This document shows positions 53,321 through 63,464 of a DNA stretch of 64,000 bases, piece by piece. A program made the translations under genes and the position numbers. The notes under the pieces were generated by a model. It searched no databases. It saw only the letters and a program-made list of their open reading frames with translations, and was not told the DNA's origin. Origin of the DNA: Sphingobacterium sp. lm-10 (GTDB lineage: Bacteria; Bacteroidota; Bacteroidia; Sphingobacteriales; Sphingobacteriaceae); assembly GCF_023554555.1 (NCBI RefSeq), contig NZ_JAMJWC010000001.1:1984001-2048000 (forward strand), in the 5' to 3' direction. Position 1 is the stretch's first letter. The number at the start of each line of letters is the position of its first letter.

Positions 53321-54325
53321 TTAACCAACCGCCATCCGCGCCATGGGTACGATATCCTGCCCTACAAATTCTCCCTTTAAAAATTTATGGTAACCAGCGA
53401 TCGCAATCATGGCAGCATTATCCGTACAGTATTCAAACTTAGGGATAAACACGTCCGCGCGAAGCTGCTCTCCCAACACTAGCAATTGGCTACGCAAGCC
53501 AGAATTAGCCGACACGCCGCCTGCAATCGCAACCTGACGAACACCCGTTTGTTTAACCGCTTTTTTGAGCTTGTTTAATAAGATGGAAACAATACGATCC
53601 TGCACGCTAGCACAAAGATCCTCGATTCTAAGCTTCAAAAAGTCTGGATTTTGCCGCATCTCTCGCTGCACCAGGTACAAAATAGCGGTTTTTAACCCCG
53701 AAAAACTAAAGTTTAAGCCTTCAATTTGAGGCTCTGGCAAGGAGAATGCACGTGGATCGCCATGAGTAGCGTATTGGTCAATTAATGGCCCTCCTGGGTA
53801 GGGCAAGCCTAAAATTTTGGCCGTCTTGTCAAAAGCTTCGCCCGCAGCATCGTCCAATGTTTCTCCGATGAGCTCCATCTCGAAATAATCTTTTACTAAT
53901 ACAATCTGCGTGTGGCCACCAGAAACAGTAAGACATAGAAATGGAAACTGTGGCTGAGGATCTTCTATGAAATGTGCCAGAATATGTGCCTGCATGTGGT
54001 TGATATCCAGCAAAGGAATATTGCGTGCTAATGCAAAAGATTTGGCGAAAGAAGTTCCTACCAATAAAGAGCCTAATAGGCCTGGTCCGCGGGTAAAAGC
54101 CACAGCACTGATATCCTCTTTAGAGATATTAGCCCGCTTGATCGCTTCATTTACCGTAGGGATTATATTCTGCTGATGAGCCCTAGAAGCCGCCTCTGGG
54201 ACAACGCCACCATACTTCGCATGCACGAGTTGGTTCGCAATAATATTTGACTTAATTTTGCCATCTATGCAGATAGATGCTGAAGTCTCGTCGCAGGAAG
54301 ATTCTATACCAAGGATGACAGTCAT
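53321..54325 (-). CDS. tsaD: tRNA N6-threonylcarbamoyladenosine transferase TsaD
   Basis: 334 residues from MTVILGIESSCDETSASI (ATG at 54325); an in-frame ATG at 54364 adds 13 residues before the family start and overlaps the promoter. Transfers threonylcarbamoyl to A37 of tRNAs that read ANN codons. Metal-binding HMQAH (110-114), nucleotide loops VSGGHTQIV and GGVSANSGLR, and SFSGLKTA. Length and motifs normal. Convergent to the anti-sigma gene (3-base gap) and divergent from tamB. Likely promoter: TAATTTTG at 54353-54360. Confidence 0.97.
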   Translation of the reverse strand: MTVILGIESSCDETSASICIDGKIKSNIIANQLVHAKYGGVVPEAASRAHQQNIIPTVNEAIKRANISKEDISAVAFTRGPGLLGSLLVGTSFAKSFALARNIPLLDINHMQAHILAHFIEDPQPQFPFLCLTVSGGHTQIVLVKDYFEMELIGETLDDAAGEAFDKTAKILGLPYPGGPLIDQYATHGDPRAFSLPEPQIEGLNFSFSGLKTAILYLVQREMRQNPDFLKLRIEDLCASVQDRIVSILLNKLKKAVKQTGVRQVAIAGGVSANSGLRSQLLVLGEQLRADVFIPKFEYCTDNAAMIAIAGYHKFLKGEFVGQDIVPMARMAVG

Positions 54326-54352
54326 AGCAGGAGTCGCACTTATTTTATAGTA

Positions 54353-54360
54353 CAAAATTA
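54353..54360 (-). promoter_or_regulatory. -7 box of tsaD
   Basis: TAATTTTG on the reverse strand fits TAnnTTTG, 27 bases before the tsaD ATG at 54325. It overlaps the presumed start of tamB. Confidence 0.5.
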
Positions 54361-57300
54361 TCAAAAAATTATTTAAAATAATCGCTTATGTCCTGACCAC
54401 TATCATCGTGAGTGTCGGGATATTTGTGCTATCGTTACAATTCCCATCTGTACAAACCTTTGTAGCAAAAAAAGCAGCGAGGTATCTTTCTAAAGAGCTC
54501 CATGCCAATGTCTCCTTATCTGCCATCTATTTCAAGCCTTTTTCGGCACTCATTCTGCATGACTTCACCTTAGATGATCCTGCTGGCAATCGGATTGGCT
54601 CCAGCAAACGACTCTTTGTTGGGCTTTCCCTATCAGGACTGGTACAAAACAAAATAGACATTCAAGATATTCGCCTCAGTCAAGCTTATGTAAACTATAC
54701 ACTGTTTAAAGACAGCTCAAACTTCGACTTCCTGATCAACTATTTCTCCCCGAAGAAAAAATCGGGAAAGAAGCCTAAAAAAAGCATGGAGCTGACTTTA
54801 GGACGTATCGAGTTGGCAGATTGCCATTTTCTATTTACTGACGCTACCAAAAAACACCATAATAAAGGCATCGATTTCTCCCAGATGGAGCTGACCGATT
54901 TCTCGGGTATCTTCGACAATATTTCCCTAGACACGCCTTCGCAACATATCAACATCAAACAACTCAGCTTCCGGGAAAAATCTGGATTTCATTTACAAGA
55001 GTTGAGTGCATCGGCTACTTTGGAGCCACAATCAATGATCTTCGAAGACGTCTTGCTACGCACCAATCGTTCTATATTAACCAATTTTGTACGATTTGAT
55101 TTCAACGAATTAGGAGATTTTGAAGATTTCCTGGATAAGGTGAATATCACAGCACGCATCGAGAATGCCGTCGTCGATTCTAAAGACATCGCCTTTTTTG
55201 CGCCGGATATGCGCTTCGTGCAATTTCTTACGAGTATACACACTGCATCGCTTGCTGGTACTATCTCTGATATGCAGGCGAAAGACGTTTTATTAAAGAC
55301 GAAAAGAAACACCTCTTTACAAGGCCAATTTCAGGTAACCGGTCTGCCAGATATTGAACGAACAGTTTTTGATTTTTCAAGAGTCACGCTAAAATCCCAC
55401 CCCGAAGAGGTGACCGAATTAGTGCAGGAGCTTTCAAACAATCCTCGGTTTTCTCTTCCAGATCAAATCACCAAATTAGGTTCGATTACCTTTGATGGCA
55501 GCTTTGTTGGTTTATATGACGACTTTAAGGTAGAAGGTAAGTTTATCACTGATATTGGAGATGTGCAGACACGCACCTCCATCGCTATCGGACCAGAATT
55601 GGTTTATAGTGGACATTTGACGTCGTCCTCTTTGGATATAGGCGCGTTATCCAATAGTGCTTTATTGGGCAAAACGGGCATTGAGCTAGACTTTAAAGGG
55701 CGTAATACCGATCTGGCACAACTGGAAATAGAACTTGATGGCAATCTGCGACAGTTCCAATTGAAGGAACATTCCCTGCAGGAGATGCAATTTCATGCTA
55801 ACCTGCAAAATGAACAACTGCAAATACAAGGGCAGGTAGCGGATCATGAAGCTACATTGGACTATGATGCTGCTATTGACTTCGCTCAAGAAACACCAAA
55901 CTATCAACTTACCGCTCATATAGATCGGTTAAACCTCAGCACTTTCCAGCTATTGGAAAAAGATAGTATAATCGTACAGCAAACAGATTTCGAGGCTGAC
56001 TTCCTAGGCACCGACATCAATAATCTGTCTGGATATCTCGCGGCGACAGATATCAGTCTCCACACGATGGAAGGTGTTTTTGAGATTAAGGATTTTCGAT
56101 TTGAGTCTTCGGGTGATCAACTGAACCGGAATCTTCAATTACGATCTAATGTGGTGGATGCCGATATGACCGGTACGATCGACCTTAACACGATAGTGGC
56201 CTATTTTCAATCCTTGGCTGTGCAATATGCTCCTGCCATTGGTTTGGAGAGGCGCCCGTACAATGATCAGAATTTTGACCTGAAAGTAGCGGTAAAATCT
56301 TTCGAACCGGTGTCGGCATTTTTGGACTTGCCTTTACAGCTGGACGATGGCGCCACATTGGAGGCTAATTTCTCCTCAGACGATTACATCGGTAACTTTG
56401 TTTTTTCTAGTCCCACGGTGGCGTACAATGGCTTGAAGTTGGCCAACCTACGCATCGAAGAACAAACCGATGCCAAGAACTTCTCACTTCGACTGCTGGC
56501 AGATCGCCTTTCCATCAGCGACAGCATCTTCGTTAATAAGGTATCCATAGAAAATATTCTGACGAATGATAGCTTAACTTTTGCGATTCATGCTGCGGAA
56601 GATAATGCGCGCGATCGACTGCGCCTGCATGGATACATCCATTTTGAACATAATAAACCTGCCTACATTCATTTCAACGAGTCGACTATTGTGCTCAACA
56701 ACGAGCCGTGGGAAATTCAGACCAATACCCAGATTCGAGTATCTAAGGGTAAGCTATATTTTGAACAATTCCGCTTCGTACAGAACAATGAAAATGTAGA
56801 ATTCAATGGGATTTTATCTAACGAGGACGATGATTTACGGATTGGTTTCAATCGTTTTGGCTTGAAGTCCTTGGAAGCTATTACCAATCCTTTAGGCATT
56901 CAGCTTCGCGGAGAACTCAATGGAGAAGTAACGATCACCTCCGTATTACAATCTCCACGTTTCAAAGCTAGCATCACGACAACACCTATCGTATACAATA
57001 CGATCCCCATTGGTCAGCTCAATTTTGATGCAAATTTTAATCCGGACAGCAAATTAATCGACGTAAAGATCAATCTATTGGACGCGCTACGTCGCGGTTT
57101 CCAATTGGAGGGCACATATAATTTGGCGGATGAAGATAATGCACTGCGACTTCGTGGCGAGATCCGCGAAATCGAGTTGGTCTTGTTTCAGCCTTTCTTG
57201 AAAGAGCTCGTTAATGGTTTGGATGGAAAAAGTAGTGCCGACATCCAGATAAGAGGAACATTTATTGCTCCAAAAATCTCTGGTACCCTAAAGATACAAC

Positions 57301-58784
57301 AGGCTGCTTTTACGGTAAAATACCTCAACACACCCTATCAACTGGCTGAACAGGCTATATTGGTGGCGGATAATGTGGTGCGGTTTGATAACTTACGTCT
57401 GTTTGATCCGCAAAGACATGAAGCGGCAGCTTCTGGCTATCTTGACCTGAACCAACTCAGCGATCCCGACATCCAAGTGGAAGCACGTGCTAATAATCTT
57501 TTAGTATTAAATACTACGTATAAGGAAAACAATATCTATTACGGTACGGCCTACGCAACAGGTATCTTTAAATTCGCAGGAAGAACCTCTAATCTTAATA
57601 TTGATATTACGGCTTCATCCAATCCCAATACAGTAATCACGATCCCGCTGGATGCCGCCATGACTATATCAGACAGCGACTTCATTTACATGGTGGAAGC
57701 CGATGATACAAAGACGACAGCTCGACAAAATCAATATTTCTTTCAGGGCTTAACTATGAACATGGACATCAAAATTACGCCAGATGCGGAGGTAAACTTA
57801 CAGACTGACATTGGCTCACTACGCGGTACAGGCGATGGTGAAGTGAGCCTCAAGATTTCCAGTAGAGGTGATTTTGAAATGTTTGGAGATTATAGTGTGA
57901 ATTCGGGTAAGTTTAATTTTGTGGCGCAAGATTTTATCAACAAGTATTTCGACATCAAACAGGGTGGCACCATACGTTGGACGGGTGATCCTGCACAAGC
58001 ACAACTGGATATCATTGCCTTGTACCAGCAGCGCACCTCTTTAGGTGCATTGTATGATGCGGCAGGAAGAGAGAATAATGAGGAACGTGTATTGGCACAA
58101 GCCGACATGATTATCCGAGGTACATTAAGCAGTCCGGACATTACGTTTGATCTTAGTTTTCCGCTAACGCCTTACGTAAAAGATGAGTTGCAGGCATACT
58201 TCAGTGACGCCAACAACATCAATCAGCAAGCCTTGAGCTTAATTGTTCGGCGAAGCTTCACTGCTACCAATACCAGTAATGAGTTTGGACGAGAGGTGAA
58301 TAATACGCTCCTATCAGCAGGTACCGAATTTGCTTTCAATCAGTTAAATACCATCATTTCTCAATCGCTTAATGTCAACTTTCTAGATTTAAATATTCGT
58401 TCTTTGAACGATGCTTCTGCCTCGCTTCGTTTGTTCGACGATCGGCTGATATTGACGGGGGGCGTCAGTGACCGGAGGAATTTGCAAACTTCAGACTTAA
58501 CGCTTATTTCCAACCGAGTAGCGACCGATGCGGAACTCACTTATCGCATCCGTCGTGATGGAAGTCTAATGTTTAGAGCTTACAATCGCTTGAATACGCG
58601 CAACATCCTATTTACCCCGACAGATGATTACATCAATGCAGTGGGGCTGGTCTATCGAAAAGAATTCAACACCTTCCATCAATTCTTCAAGCAGTTGTTG
58701 ACTTTTAAAAAGAAAGAAGAAGAGGCTATAGATCTTACCGTGCCACAGGATACCACTGCCACCCCAGCAGCGATATCTAAGTAG
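54357..58784 (+). CDS. tamB: TamB-like translocation and assembly module protein (DUF490)
   Basis: About 1475 residues. The C-terminal third has the DUF490/TamB domain with VVRFDNLRLFDPQRHEAAAS, LNIDITASSNPNTVITIPLD, GRENNEERVLAQADMIIRG and DLNIRSLN. The rest is a long beta-rich chain of repeats, as in AsmA/TamB lipid-transfer bridges across the periplasm. The first ordinary start is GTG at 54408, but it would cut the membrane anchor: the frame upstream to the stop at 54348 reads IKKLFKIIAYVLTTIIVSVG, a typical anchor, and the only candidate start is ATT at 54357. I give that as the start, tentatively. Divergent from tsaD. Confidence 0.88.
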   Translation: MIKKLFKIIAYVLTTIIVSVGIFVLSLQFPSVQTFVAKKAARYLSKELHANVSLSAIYFKPFSALILHDFTLDDPAGNRIGSSKRLFVGLSLSGLVQNKIDIQDIRLSQAYVNYTLFKDSSNFDFLINYFSPKKKSGKKPKKSMELTLGRIELADCHFLFTDATKKHHNKGIDFSQMELTDFSGIFDNISLDTPSQHINIKQLSFREKSGFHLQELSASATLEPQSMIFEDVLLRTNRSILTNFVRFDFNELGDFEDFLDKVNITARIENAVVDSKDIAFFAPDMRFVQFLTSIHTASLAGTISDMQAKDVLLKTKRNTSLQGQFQVTGLPDIERTVFDFSRVTLKSHPEEVTELVQELSNNPRFSLPDQITKLGSITFDGSFVGLYDDFKVEGKFITDIGDVQTRTSIAIGPELVYSGHLTSSSLDIGALSNSALLGKTGIELDFKGRNTDLAQLEIELDGNLRQFQLKEHSLQEMQFHANLQNEQLQIQGQVADHEATLDYDAAIDFAQETPNYQLTAHIDRLNLSTFQLLEKDSIIVQQTDFEADFLGTDINNLSGYLAATDISLHTMEGVFEIKDFRFESSGDQLNRNLQLRSNVVDADMTGTIDLNTIVAYFQSLAVQYAPAIGLERRPYNDQNFDLKVAVKSFEPVSAFLDLPLQLDDGATLEANFSSDDYIGNFVFSSPTVAYNGLKLANLRIEEQTDAKNFSLRLLADRLSISDSIFVNKVSIENILTNDSLTFAIHAAEDNARDRLRLHGYIHFEHNKPAYIHFNESTIVLNNEPWEIQTNTQIRVSKGKLYFEQFRFVQNNENVEFNGILSNEDDDLRIGFNRFGLKSLEAITNPLGIQLRGELNGEVTITSVLQSPRFKASITTTPIVYNTIPIGQLNFDANFNPDSKLIDVKINLLDALRRGFQLEGTYNLADEDNALRLRGEIREIELVLFQPFLKELVNGLDGKSSADIQIRGTFIAPKISGTLKIQQAAFTVKYLNTPYQLAEQAILVADNVVRFDNLRLFDPQRHEAAASGYLDLNQLSDPDIQVEARANNLLVLNTTYKENNIYYGTAYATGIFKFAGRTSNLNIDITASSNPNTVITIPLDAAMTISDSDFIYMVEADDTKTTARQNQYFFQGLTMNMDIKITPDAEVNLQTDIGSLRGTGDGEVSLKISSRGDFEMFGDYSVNSGKFNFVAQDFINKYFDIKQGGTIRWTGDPAQAQLDIIALYQQRTSLGALYDAAGRENNEERVLAQADMIIRGTLSSPDITFDLSFPLTPYVKDELQAYFSDANNINQQALSLIVRRSFTATNTSNEFGREVNNTLLSAGTEFAFNQLNTIISQSLNVNFLDLNIRSLNDASASLRLFDDRLILTGGVSDRRNLQTSDLTLISNRVATDAELTYRIRRDGSLMFRAYNRLNTRNILFTPTDDYINAVGLVYRKEFNTFHQFFKQLLTFKKKEEEAIDLTVPQDTTATPAAISK

Positions 58785-58796
58785 AGCAGACTCATA

Positions 58797-59087
58797 TTAT
58801 AAGAAGGATTGGACCAATGCTTCCCATTCCTGAGCAAGAGATCCTTCGAAGGGTGGTTGCTTTGCTCGTCCATACCAATAATTCGCATTCCATTGATCGC
58901 CCTCTACCCGATGCAAATAAGCATGTACATGCGCAGCAGCCTGATCGTTGAGTTGGTCTACTAAGGCATGTGCTGTATTCCAATCTCCTTTACCATCGTA
59001 CCAAAGTGCTTTTAAGGGTGCAGACCAGGAATTAGATGGAGCTGTATCTGCCAAGCTATGTTTGAATACTGTTAGGGTTTTCATCAT
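58797..59087 (-). CDS. Small conserved helical protein, 96 residues
   Basis: Start taken at the ATG at 59087; GTG at 59090 and ATG at 59084 are alternatives. No signal peptide. The segment ALWYDGKGDWNTAHALVDQL and AHVHAYLHRVEGDQWNANYW (about residues 29-70) look like a conserved two-helix pattern; I recall similar small proteins in Bacteroidota and proteobacteria but cannot name a function. Codon use and a continuous frame support a real gene. Convergent with tamB (12-base gap) and upstream end near tex. Confidence 0.7.
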   Translation of the reverse strand: MMKTLTVFKHSLADTAPSNSWSAPLKALWYDGKGDWNTAHALVDQLNDQAAAHVHAYLHRVEGDQWNANYWYGRAKQPPFEGSLAQEWEALVQSFL

Positions 59088-59108
59088 CACTGAAAAATTA
59101 GGGTCGTA

Positions 59109-61373
59109 TTACTTGAATTTACTAGCCAGTTGAGCAAGTTTAGTCGCCAAATCGCCGACTTCACTTTGTTGCTTTTTGCTATTATTCGAGCGATCATTTC
59201 GCTTTTCTGGCTGGCGTTCGGAACGATCTGGCTGTTTACGAGGTTTTGAATCGCCTGTTTTCATGGTTAAACTGATACGATTTCGCTGCTCATCGACTTC
59301 CATCACCGTAACCTCTACTTTTTGTTGCACCTTCACTACTTCTCGCGGATCCTGCACATAACGATCTGCCAATTGGCTAAGGTGCACCATACCATCCTGA
59401 TGCACACCAATATCGACGAATGCTCCGAAATTGGTGATGTTCGTCACAATTCCTGGAAGACGCATACCCACTCGCAGATCTTTAATACTGTTAATGCCGT
59501 CTGTAAAAGAAAACTGCTCAAACTCATCTCGCGGATCTAATCCTGGCTTGGCCAATTCGGCAAGAATATCGTGTAATGTAGGTAAGCCGACTTCTTCGGA
59601 TATGTATCGCTTTGGATCAATTTGTTGCCGCAATTGGGCATCCCGTAAAAGATCCTGCACGGTTGCCTTCAAATCTTTAGCCATTGATTCTACCAATGCA
59701 TACCGCTCTGGGTGCACAGCAGATGCATCCAACGGATGTTTCGCCTGTCGGATACGCAAAAATGCAGCAGACTGTTCAAAGGCTTTAGCGCCTAATCGAG
59801 GTACCTTCTTTAATTCTTTCCGGGAGGTAAACGGACCGTTTTCACGTCGATAGTTCACAATCTGCTGTGCCAGTGCAGGGCCTAATCCAGACACATAAGC
59901 CAGAATCTGCTTAGAAGCAGTATTAAGCTCCACACCTACCGCATTGACGCAAGATACGACGGTATCGTCCAAGGCGCCTTGTAATTTATGTTGATCCACA
60001 TCGTGCTGATACTGCCCTACACCGATGGATTTAGGATCAATTTTCACTAACTCCGCTAGTGGATCCATCAGCCTACGGCCAATAGACACGGCGCCACGTA
60101 CCGTGATATCATGATCAGGAAATTCTTCTCGTGCCACCTCTGATGCCGAATAAATAGATGCACCACTTTCGTTGACCATGACGATAGGGATGGAAAGTGA
60201 CAACTTCCGCACAAACGTTTCTGTCTCCCGCCCCGCGGTACCATTACCAATGGCAATAGCACCGACATGGTATTTAGATACTAAGTGCATTAATTTCTTT
60301 TGCGCCTCTGCTTCTCCTCCTGAGCCATTATGAGGGAAAATGGCGGTATTCTCTAAAAGGTTTCCCTGATCATTGAGCACGACGGTTTTACAACCTGTTC
60401 GAAACCCTGGATCGATCGCGATTAAAGAGACCGCTCCCATAGGAGCAGCTAATAATAATTGGCGGACATTTTCTGCAAAAACACGGATCGCTTCGTCATC
60501 TGCTTTTTGTCTGGTAATGACACGCATTTCTGTTTCCATGGAGGGCTTTAACAAACGCTTGTAGCTATCCTGTGCTGCCAAACGAAGCTGATCTGCCACC
60601 TCGCCAACGCTTTTAATATATTTTTTTTCTATTTGTGGTAGTACATCCATTTCATCTATGGCGATATCCAGATGCAGCAATTCCTCTTTCTCGCCGCGAC
60701 GCATGGCCAATACGCGATGCGATGGCGCGTCTTTGATCCACTCAGACCATTCGAAGTAATCTCTGTATTTCTGCGCGCTGGCTTCTTTACCAGCAACAAC
60801 CCGACACACAAATTTTCCTTTTTTCTCTAACACACGACGTACCGTATTGCGTACATCCGCATCTTCGTTAATAATTTCTGCTACAATATCCCGTGCACCG
60901 GCCAAAGCCTGATCTATGGAATCAACTCCTTTTTCAACATCTACAAAAGCTTTCGCATGGGACTGTATCTGGCGAATATCTTGTGCCAATAATACTTCTG
61001 CCAATGGTAACAGGCCTTTTTCCCGGGCGATGGACGCACGTGTTTTGCGTTTGGGTTTGAAGGGCAAATAGATGTCTTCTAAAGCAGACATCGTTGCCAC
61101 TGCCCGAATTTGGGCTTCCAAAGGTGCGGTTAGTTTACCCTGTTCCGTGATAGACTTAAGCACCGCATCTTTTCGTTTGTCTAGTTCTCGAAGTTGCTGC
61201 ATACGATCCCGAATAGCAGCCACTTGTACCTCATCCAAACTTCCGGTCATTTCCTTACGGTATCTGGATATAAAAGGAATCGTGGCGCCTTCATCCAGCA
61301 ATTGAATGGTGGTCTGCACTTGCTTAGTTTGAATATTCAGCTCTTGTGCTATACTATGTTCGGGAGACAACAT
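59109..61373 (-). CDS. Tex-family RNA-binding transcription accessory protein
   Basis: 754 residues. N-terminal helical Tex_N (EHSIAQELNIQTKQVQTTIQLL, PFISRYRKEMTGSLDEVQV); a YqgF/RuvC-like domain (about 325-450; LIAIDPGFRTGCKTVVLND, AIAIGNGTAGRETE); helix-hairpin-helix repeats (about 480-560; ILAYVSGLGPALAQQIVNYR); a final S1 domain (about 645-712; LPGIVTNITNFGAFVDIGVH) and a basic tail. Tex binds nucleic acids and affects transcription; the YqgF domain is usually inactive as a nuclease. Length normal. In the same direction as tatA upstream, 109 bases away. Confidence 0.95.
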   Translation of the reverse strand: MLSPEHSIAQELNIQTKQVQTTIQLLDEGATIPFISRYRKEMTGSLDEVQVAAIRDRMQQLRELDKRKDAVLKSITEQGKLTAPLEAQIRAVATMSALEDIYLPFKPKRKTRASIAREKGLLPLAEVLLAQDIRQIQSHAKAFVDVEKGVDSIDQALAGARDIVAEIINEDADVRNTVRRVLEKKGKFVCRVVAGKEASAQKYRDYFEWSEWIKDAPSHRVLAMRRGEKEELLHLDIAIDEMDVLPQIEKKYIKSVGEVADQLRLAAQDSYKRLLKPSMETEMRVITRQKADDEAIRVFAENVRQLLLAAPMGAVSLIAIDPGFRTGCKTVVLNDQGNLLENTAIFPHNGSGGEAEAQKKLMHLVSKYHVGAIAIGNGTAGRETETFVRKLSLSIPIVMVNESGASIYSASEVAREEFPDHDITVRGAVSIGRRLMDPLAELVKIDPKSIGVGQYQHDVDQHKLQGALDDTVVSCVNAVGVELNTASKQILAYVSGLGPALAQQIVNYRRENGPFTSRKELKKVPRLGAKAFEQSAAFLRIRQAKHPLDASAVHPERYALVESMAKDLKATVQDLLRDAQLRQQIDPKRYISEEVGLPTLHDILAELAKPGLDPRDEFEQFSFTDGINSIKDLRVGMRLPGIVTNITNFGAFVDIGVHQDGMVHLSQLADRYVQDPREVVKVQQKVEVTVMEVDEQRNRISLTMKTGDSKPRKQPDRSERQPEKRNDRSNNSKKQQSEVGDLATKLAQLASKFK

Positions 61374-61482
61374 ATGGGTAAATAAGTTAAATGTTAGGAA
61401 ATATCAAATTAGGGCATAGCAATGCTAGGCCAAAAAATCGGATGATATAGGATGGGTTTTGGAAAAGAAGATATACCGCTGT

Positions 61483-61905
61483 TTACGCTTCCTTAGACTC
61501 TGATGGTTCATCGGTAGTCGGAGTCGCCAAAGGCACATCTGCTATCTTCGTACTAGGATTGTGTTGGTGCGTTCCGGCAGGCGGAGCGAATTTTGGCAAA
61601 GTAGATTCTTGCTTAGGCTCAGCATGGGCACGCATTTGCTCAGACATGGAAGATGCTGTTGCTGTAGTAGTCGACGCTGGAAGTTTCTTAGGCTCTTCGA
61701 CCTCAACATCCAGATCTTTCTCAAAATTATTAATCTGATCCGACAATTCACGCTTGATACCTTCAGAAGCATCTTTGAATTCGCGAATCCCTCTTCCCAA
61801 ACCACGCGCCAATTCTGGCAATTTCTTTCCTCCAAACAAAAAAAGGATGACAATGATGATCAACATCATTTCTTGTGTCCCGATGTTTAAAAACGCTAAA
61901 GTCAT
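61483..61905 (-). CDS. tatA: Sec-independent translocase subunit TatA/TatB-like
   Basis: 140 residues. A short head, one transmembrane helix (about 11-26; MMLIIIVILFLFGGKKLP) with the TatA hallmark FGGKKLPELARGLG, an amphipathic helix (to about 55) and a long charged tail rich in Pro, Thr and Glu that ends in SESKEA. Part of the twin-arginine export pore. Such single TatA-type proteins in Bacteroidota may serve in place of separate TatA and TatB. tatC is not in the window. Upstream of tex in the same direction. Confidence 0.9.
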   Translation of the reverse strand: MTLAFLNIGTQEMMLIIIVILFLFGGKKLPELARGLGRGIREFKDASEGIKRELSDQINNFEKDLDVEVEEPKKLPASTTTATASSMSEQMRAHAEPKQESTLPKFAPPAGTHQHNPSTKIADVPLATPTTDEPSESKEA

Positions 61906-62033
61906 GTCTTTGATACCAGTTTATTAAAGATGCTAATGTACGTAAAAGTTCAGAATTTAACAGACTAATCCTTGTAAAGATCTTGTAGGGCTTTTGTTCA
62001 AAAGTTAATAGAGGGATTTTACCGGGTTCTATT

Positions 62034-62041
62034 TACCTTTG
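62034..62041 (+). promoter_or_regulatory. -7 box of the MATE gene
   Basis: TACCTTTG fits TAnnTTTG and ends 17 bases before the ATG at 62059. Confidence 0.55.
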
Positions 62042-62058
62042 GCCATAATTATTTTTAC

Positions 62059-63441
62059 ATGTTCGCTTCCATACGGAAAGATAAAGCTTTCTACATTAGC
62101 ACGATAGCGCTCGCTGCGCCCATTGTCGTATCCCAGTTAGGGCATACGATGGTACATACTGCCGACACCATCATTGTAGGCCAATTTGCTGGTCGTATAC
62201 CATTAGCAGCGGTATCATTGGTACATGCCGTCTTCATGGTAGTGTTGGTGATTGGCTTGGGCATTGCTTATGGCATCACGCCGCTAATTGCACAGTACAA
62301 TGGAAAATCGGACTATAAGGAATGTGCTAAATTGCTTTCTAATAGTATCTGGCTGAATGTGCTAACCGGCATACTGCTTTTCTGCGCTGTGTATTGGGGA
62401 TCGATGTATGCGATGCAACACACGGATCAGGATCCTTTGGTGGTAGAAACCGCCAAACCTTACCTTTTCATCTTAGGGCTATCTATTCTGCCGTTGATGA
62501 TTTTTAATGCGTTTAAGCAGTTTACCGAAGGTTTAGGGTTTACAAAACAGGCGATGAATATCACCATTTGGGGTAATGTTTTGAATATCATCATCGCACT
62601 GGTACTCGTGCGCGGCATGTTTGGCTTTCCAGAGATGGGCATTCGCGGTGTGGGTATCGCTACCTTGGTAGACCGTATCCTAATGATGATTGTGATGGCT
62701 GCCTATGTATTAAAATCGAAGAACTTCAAACGTTATCTGCTGGATTTTTCCATTCGTTTTATAGACCGCACACGCATCAAAAGTATTTTTAAAATCGGGG
62801 CGCCGGTGGCCATGCAATATGTTTTTGAAATTGGTGCTTTTGCTACTGCTGCATTGATTGCCGGAAAAATTGGCGCATTGGAACAGGCGGCTCATCAGGT
62901 GGCGATTACCTTAGCGGCCATGACGTATATGATGGCGAGCGGACTTGCTTCTGCCGCTACCATAAAGACCGGAAATAGCTTTGGCACCGCCAATTTCCAG
63001 CGTTTGCAAAAGTTTGCGACGGTATCTTACCGCTTGGTGTTGGTCTTTATGATATTCTGGGCATTGATATTCGCGTTGTTCAATCAATATTTACCGATTG
63101 TAATTACGCAGGATTCGGAAGTCATCGCCATTGCAGCGAGTTTATTGATTATTGCCGGTATGTTCCAATTGTTTGATGGCACGCAAGTGGTAGGGCTGGG
63201 CGTATTACGTGGGATGGGAGATGTGAACGTACCGACTGCCATCACATTTATAGCCTACTGGATTGTTGGCGTGCCTAGCGCCTACGTAATGGGTCTAGTA
63301 TTTGGCTGGGGCATCCAAGGAGTGTGGTACGGGTTGACGCTTGGCTTACTGACATCCACGGCACTATTATACTGGAGATACAAAACGATTATTCGCCAGA
63401 AAATGCAAAGCACCGTACGCTTGCAAACGCACGGTGCTTAA
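62059..63441 (+). CDS. MATE-family multidrug efflux transporter
   Basis: 460 residues, twelve transmembrane helices in two halves. Features: SQLGHTMVHTADTIIVGQFAG at the start, typical for MATE helix 1; GWGIQGVWYGL and GLGVLRGMGDVNVP in the second half. Sodium- or proton-driven drug export across the inner membrane. Closest in layout to the NorM subgroup; the actual substrate is unknown. A nine-base stem (AAGCACCGT with ACGGTGCTT, 63408-63439) overlaps the stop codon and could act as a transcription end. Confidence 0.92.
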   Translation: MFASIRKDKAFYISTIALAAPIVVSQLGHTMVHTADTIIVGQFAGRIPLAAVSLVHAVFMVVLVIGLGIAYGITPLIAQYNGKSDYKECAKLLSNSIWLNVLTGILLFCAVYWGSMYAMQHTDQDPLVVETAKPYLFILGLSILPLMIFNAFKQFTEGLGFTKQAMNITIWGNVLNIIIALVLVRGMFGFPEMGIRGVGIATLVDRILMMIVMAAYVLKSKNFKRYLLDFSIRFIDRTRIKSIFKIGAPVAMQYVFEIGAFATAALIAGKIGALEQAAHQVAITLAAMTYMMASGLASAATIKTGNSFGTANFQRLQKFATVSYRLVLVFMIFWALIFALFNQYLPIVITQDSEVIAIAASLLIIAGMFQLFDGTQVVGLGVLRGMGDVNVPTAITFIAYWIVGVPSAYVMGLVFGWGIQGVWYGLTLGLLTSTALLYWRYKTIIRQKMQSTVRLQTHGA

Positions 63442-63464
63442 CACAATCAATTAAATGTGGGGTG

